A DNA stretch of 53,262 nucleotides from Nonomuraea ceibae (GTDB taxonomy: Bacteria > Actinomycetota > Actinomycetes > Streptosporangiales > Streptosporangiaceae): contig NZ_JAHKRO010000067.1 of NCBI RefSeq assembly GCF_019396325.1, positions 1 through 53,262 of the forward strand. Reading direction: 5' to 3'. Below are positions 40,380 to 48,434 of the stretch, in pieces. Under the pieces are notes generated by a model. That model was not told the DNA's origin. It was given only the letters and a program-made list of their open reading frames with translations, and did not search any database. Both the position numbers and the translations under genes were made by a program. The stretch's first letter is position 1. Each line of letters opens with the position of its first letter.

Positions 40380-41438
40380 ATGAAGAACAAGTGGCTCCAG
40401 ATCACGCTGTCCGTCCTGTCGCTCGGGCTCGCGGTGCTGCTGGTGGTCTATCTGCCGCAGATCGTGCAGACGCTGACCGGCAAGCCCGTCTCCTGGCAGG
40501 AGATCGGCGCCGTGTTCGGCACGCTCGACGCCGGCATGATCGCGCTGATGACGGCCGTGTGGCTGCTGAGCCTGCTCGCCTACACGTTCGTGCTGACCGG
40601 GTCGCTGCCGGGGCTGGGCCACACGCAGGCGCTCACGCTCAACGCCGCCGGGAGCGCGGTCAGCAACCTGCTGCCGTTCGGCGGCGCGGCCGGGGTGGCG
40701 CTGACGTTCGCGATGACCAGGGGCTGGGGGTTCGCCAACCGGCCGATCGTGGTCATGACGCTCGTCAGCGGGATCTGGAACACGCTGTTCAGGTTCATCC
40801 TGCCGGCTGTCGGGATCATCGCGCTGCTGCTGGCCGGGCAGGCGCCCAACGCGACCGTGGCCAACGCCGGCTGGGTCGGCGCGATCTCGATCCTGGCCCT
40901 GTGCGCGGTGGTCGCCGCCGCCCTCTACTGGGACCGGGCCGCCGCCGTGCTGGGCCGGGGGCTCGACTTCCTGGCCAGGCTGGTGCGGCTCAAGGTCCGC
41001 CCGTCGCAGGCGTTCGAGAGGCTGCGCCACGACACCGCCACCGTCGTGCGGACCCGGTGGCCGATCATGTCGTTCGGCATGGTGTTCTTCCTCGGCTTCC
41101 AGTGGGCGATCATGGCCGCCTGCATGCTGGCCACCGGCGCCTGGCCGGGGCTCGCCGAGTCGATCGCCGTCTTCGCGCTGTCGCGGGTGCTCACGGCGGT
41201 GCTCGTCACGCCGAGCGGCGCCGGGATCATGGAGTCGGGGGTGGTCGTGCTGCTGACCACGTTCGGCGTGGCGGCCCCGCCGGCGACGGCCGCCGCACTG
41301 CTCTTCGGTTTCTGGACTTACACTATCGAGATCCCGTTCGGCGGCCTCGCGCTGGGGGCGTGGGCGCTCCTGCGCAGGCGCAACAGCCGAGGCGCCGCAG
41401 CGGATCCCCCGTCCACGATCTCGAAGGCCCCCCAGTGA
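40380..41438 (+). CDS. Lysylphosphatidylglycerol synthase transmembrane-domain (UPF0104) protein
   Basis: The 352-residue integral membrane protein has about eight segments and the UPF0104/LPG_synthase_TM pattern (LLPFGGAAGVALTF, VLVTPSGAGIMESGVV). It lacks the catalytic GNAT-like domain of MprF, so it is the flippase-type part only. Together with the GT4 and the PIG-L deacetylase it could move a glycolipid across the membrane. CAGACT lies 8 bases before ATG 40380, a possible weak leaderless promoter; otherwise it is cotranscribed with the deacetylase. Confidence 0.85.
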   Translation: MKNKWLQITLSVLSLGLAVLLVVYLPQIVQTLTGKPVSWQEIGAVFGTLDAGMIALMTAVWLLSLLAYTFVLTGSLPGLGHTQALTLNAAGSAVSNLLPFGGAAGVALTFAMTRGWGFANRPIVVMTLVSGIWNTLFRFILPAVGIIALLLAGQAPNATVANAGWVGAISILALCAVVAAALYWDRAAAVLGRGLDFLARLVRLKVRPSQAFERLRHDTATVVRTRWPIMSFGMVFFLGFQWAIMAACMLATGAWPGLAESIAVFALSRVLTAVLVTPSGAGIMESGVVVLLTTFGVAAPPATAAALLFGFWTYTIEIPFGGLALGAWALLRRRNSRGAAADPPSTISKAPQ

Positions 41439-41513
41439 CTATCCCGAACCCTCCACGTAATCAACCCCGGGCCTTGTGCGTGATTCGGAAGCGCGCATAG
41501 CGTGGCGGCTGAC

Positions 41514-44500
41514 ATGGTGGCGTTCCGAGTTCTGGGGCCAGTCGAGGCGTACGAAAACGACGAACTCGACCTCGGCGGGTTGCGGCAACGGGCCGTGCTC
41601 GCCCGGCTTCTCGTGGCCAGGGGCCAGGTGGTGCCCGTCGACACGCTGCTGTACGACCTGTGGGACGACGACACCGCCAAGGGCGCCCAGTCGGGGCTGC
41701 AGGTCTACATCTCGCGGCTGCGCCGGGTGCTGGAGCCGGGCCGCCCGCGCGGTGGGCCCAACCGGCTGCTGGTGACCGTCGCCTCGGGCTACGCGCTGCG
41801 GGTGGCGCCCGAGCAGGTCGACGCGCTCCGCTTCGAGCAGCTCGTCCGGACGGCGGGCGAGCACCTCGACGACGGCGACCCGCAGGCCGCGCGCGGCCGC
41901 CTGGAGAAGGCGCTGGGCCTGTGGCGCGGCACCCCCTACTCCGACTTCGCCGACCAGCAGTGGGCCGAGGCCGAGGTCAACCGGCTGACCGAGCTGCGGC
42001 TGGTGGCCCGCGAGCGGCATGCCGACACCGGCCTGCGCCTGGGCATGCCCGCCGAGACCGTGCCCGACCTGGAGGCGCTCACCACCGAGCACCCGCTGCG
42101 CGAGGAGGGCTGGCGGCTGCTCGGCCTGGGCCTCTACCGGTGCGGCCGGCAGGGCGACGCGCTGGCGGCGCTGCGCCGGGCGCGCAACATCCTGGCCGAC
42201 GAGCTCGGCATCGACCCCGGGCCGGCGCTGCGCAAGCTGGAGTCCGACATCCTCGCCCAGGCGCCCGAGCTGGAGCTGGCCCCGCCGCCCCGCCCGTCGC
42301 GACCGGTGCCGCCCGCCGACACGTGGCCGCCCAGGCCCGCCACCCCGATCGAGCCGCCGCCGCTGGAGCCCGAGCCGTTCGTCGGCCGTGACGCCGAGCT
42401 GTCGAGGCTGACCACGGCCGCCGCCCGCACCGGCCGCTTCCAGGTGGCGATCGTCACCGGCGTCGCCGGGGCGGGCAAGACGACGCTGCTGCGCCAGTTG
42501 CAGAGCAGGCTGACCGCCGACGGCTGGATGACCTCCTCCGGCGCCTGCCCCGACTCCAGCGCCACCCCGCCCGGCTGGGCCTGGGTGGAGATCCTGCGCG
42601 CGCTCGTCGGCACGACCGGCGCGGGCGAGTACGCCCAGCTCCTGGCCCCGCTGCTGGACGACGCCGCGCCCGCGCCCGACGACGACGAGGTGTCCGGCGG
42701 GTTCCGGCTGCACCGGGCCGTCGGCGGCTACCTGGCGGGCGTCGCGCGCCGGGCCCCGGTGCTGCTCACGCTGGAGGACCTGCACTGGGCCGACGACCAG
42801 ACGCTGGCGCTGCTGCGCGCGCTGCCGAGCCTGCTGGCCACCAGCCGGGTGCTGCTCGTGGTCACCTGCCGCGAGAGCGAGCTCGACGACCGGCAGGCCG
42901 ACGTGCTGGCCGCGCTGGCCAGGCTGGGCCCGGTCCGGGTGGGCCTGTCCGGGCTCGCCCCGAAGGCCGTGGCCGAGCTGGTCCGGGCCACCTGCGTGCG
43001 CGAGATCGACGAGGACGCCGTCGAGTCGATCGTCGAGCGCACCGGCGGCAACCCGTTCTTCGTCCGCGAGACCGTCCGGCTGCTCGACGCCGAGGGCGCG
43101 GCCGACCGGGCGAGCGCGGCCGAGGTGCTGTCGCGGGTGCCCTCGGGGGTGCGGGACGTGCTGCGGCGGCGCGTCTCCCGGCTGCCCGCGGGCGCGCAGC
43201 AGATCCTGCTGCAGGCGGCGGTGATCGGCCGCGACGTGGACGTGGACGTGCTGGTCGACGTGGCCGGCGACGAGGACGCCGTGGTGGAGGCGGTCGAGGC
43301 GGCGCTGCTGGCCGGGCTGGTGACCGAGCCGGGCCCCGGGCTGCTGCGGTTCGACCACGACCTGGTGCGCGACACCCTCTACTCCGACGCCTCGCGGCTG
43401 CGCCGCACCCGGCTGCACGCGGCCGTGGCGGCGGTGATCGAGCGGCGGGCGCCGTCCGACGTGGCCGCGCTGGCCCACCACTACTTCCTGGCCGACGCCG
43501 CCGACAAGGCGGTGCACTACTCGGGGCTGGCCGCCGAGCAGGCCGAGCGGCGCTTCGCGCACCGCGAGGCGGCGACGCTGTGGGAGCAGGCCATCGCCGC
43601 CTTCGACCGCACCGGCGGCGACACCAAGCAGCGGCTGCGGCTCATGCTGCGCCGGATCAAGGCGCTGGCGCTGTGCGGCGACATGCACACGGCCCGGCTG
43701 TTGCGCCGCGAGGCGATGGACGCCGCGCTGCCGCTGGGCGACCTGGAGCTGACCGCGCGGGTCGCGGCGGCGCTCGCGGTGCCGCACAAGGGCATGGCGC
43801 GTGACTTCACCCGCACCGCGTGGGAGATCGTCGACGTCACCGAGCGGGCGCTGAGCGAGCTGCCCGAGGGCGAGCAGCAGCTGCGGGCCAGCCTGCTCAC
43901 CACGCTGGCGCTGGAGCTGGAGGGCTCCTCCTCGCCCGAGCGGGGCCGGCAGGCGTCGCTGGAGGCGCTGGAGGTGGCCCGGCAGAGCGGCGACCCGGTG
44001 CTGATCGCGGTCGCGCTGAGCGGGCGGCTGCGCCAGTCCTACGACATCCCGGCCGTCGACACCCGCGAGAGCATCGGCCGCGAGCTGCTCGACGTGGCCC
44101 AGCGCTCCGGCCAGGTCGCCACCCAGGCGCTGGCCCATCTGGTGCTGCTGGAGTGCGCGGCGGCGCGCGGCGAGTTCGGCGTCGCCGACGAGCACGCTGC
44201 CGCCGCCGACCGGCTGGCCCGGCAGTACGACCTGCCGGCCCCGGCCGCCGTCCACGCCTGGTATTCCGGGCAGCGGCAGATGATCGCCGGCGACTACACG
44301 GGCGCCGAGCGGGCCTATCGCGACGCGGCCCGGATGACGGCGCGGGCGGGCATGCTGGAGGGCCGCCAGGACCTGCCGCTGATCACCACGTTCTGCCTGC
44401 ACCTGGTCGACGGCCGGGCGGCCGAGACGGTCGAGCTCCTGGCCGAGGCCCACCAGCGCGGCGCGAAGTGGACCCTCGACGCCTACGCGCTGGCGCTCGC

Positions 44501-44876
44501 CTCGGCCGGTCACGTGGCCGACGCCAAGGCGGTCGCCGCCGTCCGCCCGCCGGTGCGGCCCGACTTCCTGTACGAGCTCGCGATGACGTGGCGGGCGCTG
44601 GCCGGGATGCTGCTCGACGACCGGGAGCGAATGGTCGACTGCTACGACAAGCTCAAGCCGTTCGCCGACCGGGTGGCGGGCGCCGGCACCGGGGTCGTGG
44701 CGCTGTGGCCGGTGGCGCTGACGCTGGGCGACCTGGCGATCCGGCTGGGCCAGCCGGCCGCCGCCCGCGAGCACTACGGCAAGGCGCTGGAGGTGGCGCA
44801 CCGGATCGGGGTGCCGCGCTGGGTGGAGGCGGCGCAGCGCTCGGTCAGCAGCTCACCTGGAAGCGGTCGCTCCTGA
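41514..44876 (+). CDS. Large BTAD/AAA transcriptional regulator (SARP-LAL-like)
   Basis: The protein has about 1120 residues: an OmpR-like winged helix (VAFRVLGPVEAYENDELDLG, to about residue 95), a BTAD domain (105-250), and a Pro-rich linker (257-290). An AAA_16 ATPase follows, with Walker A TGVAGAGKTTLL near 315-326 and Walker B LLTLEDLHWADD near 415-426, then TPR-like repeats to the end. It lacks a C-terminal LuxR helix-turn-helix. ATG 41514 is preferred: TAGCGT at 41498-41503 would place the transcript start a few bases before it. GTG 41502 would lie inside that box. The gene overlaps the convergent secreted-protein gene by 32 bases. Confidence 0.9.
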   Translation: MVAFRVLGPVEAYENDELDLGGLRQRAVLARLLVARGQVVPVDTLLYDLWDDDTAKGAQSGLQVYISRLRRVLEPGRPRGGPNRLLVTVASGYALRVAPEQVDALRFEQLVRTAGEHLDDGDPQAARGRLEKALGLWRGTPYSDFADQQWAEAEVNRLTELRLVARERHADTGLRLGMPAETVPDLEALTTEHPLREEGWRLLGLGLYRCGRQGDALAALRRARNILADELGIDPGPALRKLESDILAQAPELELAPPPRPSRPVPPADTWPPRPATPIEPPPLEPEPFVGRDAELSRLTTAAARTGRFQVAIVTGVAGAGKTTLLRQLQSRLTADGWMTSSGACPDSSATPPGWAWVEILRALVGTTGAGEYAQLLAPLLDDAAPAPDDDEVSGGFRLHRAVGGYLAGVARRAPVLLTLEDLHWADDQTLALLRALPSLLATSRVLLVVTCRESELDDRQADVLAALARLGPVRVGLSGLAPKAVAELVRATCVREIDEDAVESIVERTGGNPFFVRETVRLLDAEGAADRASAAEVLSRVPSGVRDVLRRRVSRLPAGAQQILLQAAVIGRDVDVDVLVDVAGDEDAVVEAVEAALLAGLVTEPGPGLLRFDHDLVRDTLYSDASRLRRTRLHAAVAAVIERRAPSDVAALAHHYFLADAADKAVHYSGLAAEQAERRFAHREAATLWEQAIAAFDRTGGDTKQRLRLMLRRIKALALCGDMHTARLLRREAMDAALPLGDLELTARVAAALAVPHKGMARDFTRTAWEIVDVTERALSELPEGEQQLRASLLTTLALELEGSSSPERGRQASLEALEVARQSGDPVLIAVALSGRLRQSYDIPAVDTRESIGRELLDVAQRSGQVATQALAHLVLLECAAARGEFGVADEHAAAADRLARQYDLPAPAAVHAWYSGQRQMIAGDYTGAERAYRDAARMTARAGMLEGRQDLPLITTFCLHLVDGRAAETVELLAEAHQRGAKWTLDAYALALASAGHVADAKAVAAVRPPVRPDFLYELAMTWRALAGMLLDDRERMVDCYDKLKPFADRVAGAGTGVVALWPVALTLGDLAIRLGQPAAAREHYGKALEVAHRIGVPRWVEAAQRSVSSSPGSGRS

Positions 44877-45423
44877 TCGCCTCGCGCCCCTCGGCCTTGA
44901 GCTCGACGCGATACCAGCCGGGGTTGGCGGAGATGGCCGGCTCCCAGGCGGCGCTCTCCTCGGCTCCCGCGAACCCGGAGTAGTGCACCAGGTAGGTGCC
45001 CCAGGTGTTGGTGCCGGGGTTCCAGCGGGCCAGCCGCCAGCGGTAGGAGACGGCCTCGTCGGGGTCGGGGTTGACGATCACCGTACGGGCCAGGAACGTC
45101 TTCAGGCAGTCCGGCGCGCTGTCGAGGGCGGTGACCGTGACCTCGCCGGGCACCGCGGCGGGCAGCGCGGCGGGCAGCGCGGCGGGCAGCGCGGCGGGCA
45201 CCGTGGCGGGCAGCGCGGCGGGCACTGTGCGTGCCGGCAGGGTGACCGCCCGGGCGGGGGCGGGCGCGGGCAGCGGCGCGGAGCTCGCGGCGCCGTACGC
45301 GGTCAGGCCGGCGTAGGCGGCGGCGAAGGCGAGGGCCGCCACGAGGAACTTCACCGCGCTCGCCGCGCCGGTGGCCAGTGCCGTACGGCTGCTTCTCGTC
45401 GCCTTGCTCAACCCGGTCAACAC
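44845..45423 (-). CDS. Membrane-anchored extracellular protein with Pro-Ala repeat stalk
   Basis: The 192-residue protein has an N-terminal membrane segment (VKFLVAALAFAAAYAGLTAY), a Pro/Ala stalk made by a 12-base tandem repeat, and a C-terminal extracellular beta domain (EAVSYRWRLARWNPGTNTWG, AISANPGWYRVELKAEG) with Cys near its start and at its last residue. I do not recognise the domain by name. GTG 45423 is chosen because GAGAGG lies 8 bases upstream. The divergent DedA-like gene and an iron box are upstream. Confidence 0.7.
   Translation of the reverse strand: MLTGLSKATRSSRTALATGAASAVKFLVAALAFAAAYAGLTAYGAASSAPLPAPAPARAVTLPARTVPAALPATVPAALPAALPAALPAAVPGEVTVTALDSAPDCLKTFLARTVIVNPDPDEAVSYRWRLARWNPGTNTWGTYLVHYSGFAGAEESAAWEPAISANPGWYRVELKAEGREAIRSDRFQVSC
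45148..45231. repeat. 12-bp tandem repeat encoding Pro-Ala stalk
   Basis: Seven copies of GGGCASCGYGGC-like units (consensus GGGCAGCGCGGC) lie in phase with the reading frame and encode alternating LPAA/VPAA in the stalk. The copy number is likely to vary between strains. Confidence 0.8.
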
Positions 45424-45527
45424 GGTCAGCACCTCTCTTCGCTCACCGCCCAGCGTGGGGCACGGGTATTGAGCGTCGCTTGTCACACGCTTGCAACCTG
45501 CCTGTGGCGGTAACGTAAGGGGTGAAC

Positions 45528-45546
45528 TAAGGTAAGCCTGACCTAA
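45528..45546. promoter_or_regulatory. DtxR/IdeR/DmdR iron box
   Basis: TAAGGTAAGCCTGACCTAA, read on the other strand as TTAGGTCAGGCTTACCTTA, matches the 19-base iron-box consensus TTAGGTTAGGCTAACCTAA at most positions. It lies 26 bases before the DedA-like start. Iron-loaded DmdR/IdeR would normally repress here. Confidence 0.7.
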
Positions 45547-45572
45547 TGGTTTGGCGTGGGGGGAGTCGGCTC

Positions 45573-46082
45573 ATGGCATCACGCGTTCTGGCCGTCCCCG
45601 CGCCCACCGACCCCTTCCTGTTCGGGATTCCCTACTGGCTGGTGGGGGCGATCCTGATCCTCGCCCTGTTCGGAGCGTTCCAGGTCTATTACTGGGTGGG
45701 CCGCAGGCTCGGCGAGAAGCTGTACGACTCCCGCATCGGCGTCAAGGTGGGCCGCGAGCGGATCGAGAAGGTCGAGCGCGTCGTCGAGCGGTGGGGGGCG
45801 TTCGCCGTCTACGGCTGCTTCTGGGTGCCGATGCTGCGCCACACGCTGCCGTGGGTGGCCGGTGCGCTGCGGGTGTCCTATCCGTGGTACGTCGTGGCCA
45901 GCGCGCTGGGCTGCCTGACGTGGGCGCCGATGTGGTGGTTCGGGCTGACGGCGCTGGTGTGGGGCTGGTTCCGGATCGCCGCGTCCTCGCCTGTCACGGC
46001 CGGGGCGCTGGCGGTGGCGGCGGTGGCCGGGGTCGTGGTGATCGTGATGCGGCGCAGGAGGAAGCGGACCTTCGTCGGCTGA
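45573..46082 (+). CDS. DedA/VTT-domain-like membrane protein
   Basis: The 169-residue protein has about four membrane segments. YYWVGRRLGEKLY and FWVPMLRHTLPWVAGALRVSYPWYVVASALGCLTWA resemble the DedA/SNARE-associated (VTT) domain, whose members move lipid carriers or keep envelope homeostasis. It ends in a basic RRRRKR tail. The ATG at 45573 has GGGGGAG 7 bases upstream; ATG 45546 abuts the iron box and is less likely. The iron box suggests expression under iron starvation. Confidence 0.75.
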   Translation: MASRVLAVPAPTDPFLFGIPYWLVGAILILALFGAFQVYYWVGRRLGEKLYDSRIGVKVGRERIEKVERVVERWGAFAVYGCFWVPMLRHTLPWVAGALRVSYPWYVVASALGCLTWAPMWWFGLTALVWGWFRIAASSPVTAGALAVAAVAGVVVIVMRRRRKRTFVG

Positions 46083-46148
46083 CGCTTTCCGGTTGTTTTC
46101 CCCTTTCGGGGTGGGTTTGGCGCGCCTCCGGGTGGTTCGGATGCCACG

Positions 46149-46997
46149 ATGTCCGTCATGTTCGTCATGCGAATCGCGGCCTGTATAGGTTCCGCGCTGC
46201 TCGTCCTGATAGCCGGGACTCCGGCGTACGCGGCGGATACGCCCACCGTCAAGGCCAAGGTCGGCTACGTGGTCGACTCGGCGGGAACGATCCACTTCGG
46301 CAAGCGGGAGACCGCTCGGGTGCCGATCGCCAGCCTGGTCAAGGTGATGACCGCCTACGTGGTGCTGCGCGAGGCCCGGCTGGGCGACACGGTCACCGTG
46401 ACCGCCGCGGACGTGCGTCACGCGGTGCGCAACGGCGCCACCTCGGCCGCGCTCAAGAAGGGCGAGCGGCTGACCGTGCGCGACCTGCTCTACGGGCTCA
46501 TGCTGCCCTCGGGCGCCGACGCGGCCCACGCGCTGGCCCGCCGCTACGGGCCGGGCACGAACGCCTTCGTGCGCAAGATGAACGCCACCGCCCGCGTGCT
46601 CGGCCTGGACGACACCCGCTACACGAACGCCGACGGCCTGCCGAAGCCGTCGCTCGGCGGCTATTCGACGGCCGTGGACCAGGCCGAGCTGGCGCGCCGG
46701 GCGCTGGAGAACCCGGTCTTCCGCACGATCGTCGGCCGCGAGGTGCACCGGGTGCCGAAGACGTCCGCGCACCGGGCGCACACCTGGCGCAACACCAACA
46801 AGCTGCTCACCCGGGCCGACGGCGTGACGGGGGTGAAGACCGGTTACACGCGGGCGGCGGGGTTCTGCCTGCTGTTCGCGGGCGAGCGGGGCGGCAGGCA
46901 GGTGGTCGGCGTGCTGCTGAACGACCAGGACGAGCGCCGTTTCAGCACCGCCGAACGGCTGCTCGACCATGCCGGCAGCCAGATCGAGGTCAGCTGA
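46149..46997 (+). CDS. Secreted D-alanyl-D-alanine carboxypeptidase
   Basis: The 282-residue penicillin-binding serine peptidase (S11) trims D-Ala from peptidoglycan. It has a signal peptide ending AYAAD near residue 29 and the SxxK box S62-LVK. The second box is PSGADAA (S121-G-A, where the Asn of the usual SxN is replaced), and the third is VKTGYT (K230-T-G). It lacks a C-terminal membrane anchor, so it is released or wall-bound. Several in-frame ATGs (46149, 46158, 46167) could start it; none has a clear SD. It overlaps the 62-residue convergent ORF by 8 bases. Confidence 0.88.
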   Translation: MSVMFVMRIAACIGSALLVLIAGTPAYAADTPTVKAKVGYVVDSAGTIHFGKRETARVPIASLVKVMTAYVVLREARLGDTVTVTAADVRHAVRNGATSAALKKGERLTVRDLLYGLMLPSGADAAHALARRYGPGTNAFVRKMNATARVLGLDDTRYTNADGLPKPSLGGYSTAVDQAELARRALENPVFRTIVGREVHRVPKTSAHRAHTWRNTNKLLTRADGVTGVKTGYTRAAGFCLLFAGERGGRQVVGVLLNDQDERRFSTAERLLDHAGSQIEVS

Positions 46998-47178
46998 CCG
47001 GCATGCCCGGACAGGCGGGGTCGAGCCGGTCGGCCGTCACCCGGAGCGTGTAGGCGAGCCGCACCCGCACCCGTCTCCTGTCGCGGGAGTGCTTCACCGG
47101 CGCGTCCGGCAGCGCCTCGGTCAGCGTGTCCGTGTGTCCCAGCGCGCTCTGATGAGCCAGTACCTGCATGGCGTCCAT
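46990..47178 (-). CDS. 62-residue hypothetical protein with strong SD
   Basis: The ORF encodes MDAMQVLAHQSALGHTDTLT, then a basic centre (HSRDRRRVRVRLAYTLRV) and a short tail. No domain is recognised. AAGGAGG lies 4 bases before the ATG, one of the best SD sequences in the window. That SD is part of a perfect inverted repeat shared with the LacI-side region. The gene may be controlled by the LacI protein encoded divergently. Confidence 0.55.
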   Translation of the reverse strand: MDAMQVLAHQSALGHTDTLTEALPDAPVKHSRDRRRVRVRLAYTLRVTADRLDPACPGMPVS

Positions 47179-47182
47179 GACA

Positions 47183-47220
47183 CCTCCTTAATCAATTAAG
47201 ACCTTAATTGATTAAGGAGG
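47183..47220. promoter_or_regulatory. Perfect 38-bp inverted repeat (double operator) upstream of LacI gene
   Basis: Arms CCTCCTTAATCAATTAAG and CTTAATTGATTAAGGAGG (18 bases each, fully complementary) flank a 2-base AC centre. Each arm contains a smaller near-palindrome, CTTAATYRATTAAG. The outer ends are AAGGAGG, the SD of the minus-strand gene. It is also strikingly AT-rich for this genome. Confidence 0.8.
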
Positions 47221-47252
47221 GCTCCGGCAAGGGATTCCGATACCGTTGGACG

Positions 47253-48299
47253 ATGGCCAAGGTCACGCTGCAGACGATCGCCGACAGGGTGGGCGTGTCG
47301 CGGGCCACCGTGTCCTACGCCTTCTCCCGGCCCGACCAGCTCAGCGACGGGCTGCGCCGGCGCATCCTGGAGGTGGCCGACGAGCTGGGCTACGCCGGGC
47401 CCAACGCGACCGCGCGCTCCCTGCGGCTCGGCCGGGCCGGCGCGCTCGGCCTGCTGTTCAGCGAGACCCTGCCCTACGCGTTCGCCGACCCGTACGCGGT
47501 CGGGTTCTTCCAGGGGCTGGCCGCCGCCGCCGAGGACGCGGGCGTCGGGCTGCTCATCCTGCCGCTGCCGCGCGGCGAGCAGCGCCCGGTGCCGGTGCGT
47601 GACGCGGTGGTCGACGCCTTCTGCGTGGTCTCGCTGCCCGACGGGCACCCCGCACTGGCGGAGGTGCTGGCCAGGAAGCTGCCGATGGTGGTGGTCGACG
47701 AGCCGTACGTGCCGGGCCACCCGTTCGTCGGGATCGACGAGCCGGCGGCGGGGGCGCTGGCCGCCCGCCACGTGCTGGAGCTGGGCCACCGGCGCGTCGG
47801 GGTGGCGATGGTGGGCCTGCACGACGACGGCCGCACCGGCTGGGCCGACCCGGCGCGGCAGCGGGCGGCGACGTTCGAGGCGATGCGCGGCCGGCGGGGC
47901 GGCTACGAGAGCGCCTGCGTGGCCGCCGGGGTCGACTGGGCGGGCGTGCCGTTCTACGAGCTGTCCCGCAACTCGCGGGAGGCGGGCCGGGAGGCCGGGC
48001 ACGCGCTGCTCCGGGCCGACCCTCGGCCCACCGCCGTCCTGACCAACACCGACGTGCTGGCGCTCGGCATCCTCGACGCCGCCGCCGACCTGGGGCTGCG
48101 GGTGCCGGAGGACCTGTCGGTGGTCGGGTTCTCCGACAGCGCGGCGCAGGAGGCCGGGCTGACGACGATCCGGCAGGCCAAGCAGGAGATCGGCGAGAAG
48201 GCCGGGCGGCTGCTGCTGTCCGACCCGCCGGCCGCGCCGGAGCGGCTGATCTTCCCGCACGAGCTGATCGTCCGCTCGTCCACGGCGGCGCCTCACTGA
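47253..48299 (+). CDS. LacI-family transcriptional regulator
   Basis: The 348-residue repressor has the N-terminal helix-turn-helix TLQTIADRVGVSRATVSYAF (residues 5-24) and a periplasmic-binding-protein-like sugar domain, including GVAMVGLHDDGR, FYELSRNSREAG and DLSVVGFSDSAAQEAGLTTI. It should control the sugar operon downstream and possibly the divergent small gene. TACCGT at 47241-47246 lies 6 bases before ATG 47253, a leaderless layout; a TTG at 47208 inside the palindrome is rejected. A palindrome overlaps its stop codon. Confidence 0.92.
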   Translation: MAKVTLQTIADRVGVSRATVSYAFSRPDQLSDGLRRRILEVADELGYAGPNATARSLRLGRAGALGLLFSETLPYAFADPYAVGFFQGLAAAAEDAGVGLLILPLPRGEQRPVPVRDAVVDAFCVVSLPDGHPALAEVLARKLPMVVVDEPYVPGHPFVGIDEPAAGALAARHVLELGHRRVGVAMVGLHDDGRTGWADPARQRAATFEAMRGRRGGYESACVAAGVDWAGVPFYELSRNSREAGREAGHALLRADPRPTAVLTNTDVLALGILDAAADLGLRVPEDLSVVGFSDSAAQEAGLTTIRQAKQEIGEKAGRLLLSDPPAAPERLIFPHELIVRSSTAAPH

Positions 48300-48310
48300 A
48301 ATTTCAGTGA
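48293..48310. promoter_or_regulatory. Perfect 18-bp operator palindrome at the LacI stop codon
   Basis: TCACTGAAATTTCAGTGA spans the lacI stop and lies 125 bases before the isomerase gene. A related half-site, TTCACTGAAA, recurs at 48391-48400 over the predicted transcript start. The spacing of about 94 bases would allow looping by a tetrameric regulator. Confidence 0.6.
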
Positions 48311-48363
48311 AATAATGGCCCCCTCACGCCACCAAAAGGTACGAATTCCCCGCGAACACCCCA

Positions 48364-48392
48364 TTGACGCCCCTCTGACGGGCACGTAAGTT
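48364..48392 (+). promoter_or_regulatory. Promoter of the sugar catabolic operon
   Basis: TTGACG, 17 bases, TAAGTT: the best sigma-70-type promoter in this region. The half-operator TTCACTGAAA at 48391-48400 overlaps the -10 end and start point. Confidence 0.6.
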
Positions 48393-48434
48393 CACTGAAA
48401 AGCCTCCGAAAATCGCAATCGCGCGAGGAGACGT

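Noticed and set aside
47208..47252. TTG start for the LacI protein inside the palindrome
   Set aside because: The 15 extra residues are not LacI-like, and ATG 47253 gives the canonical helix-turn-helix start with a TACCGT box 6 bases upstream.
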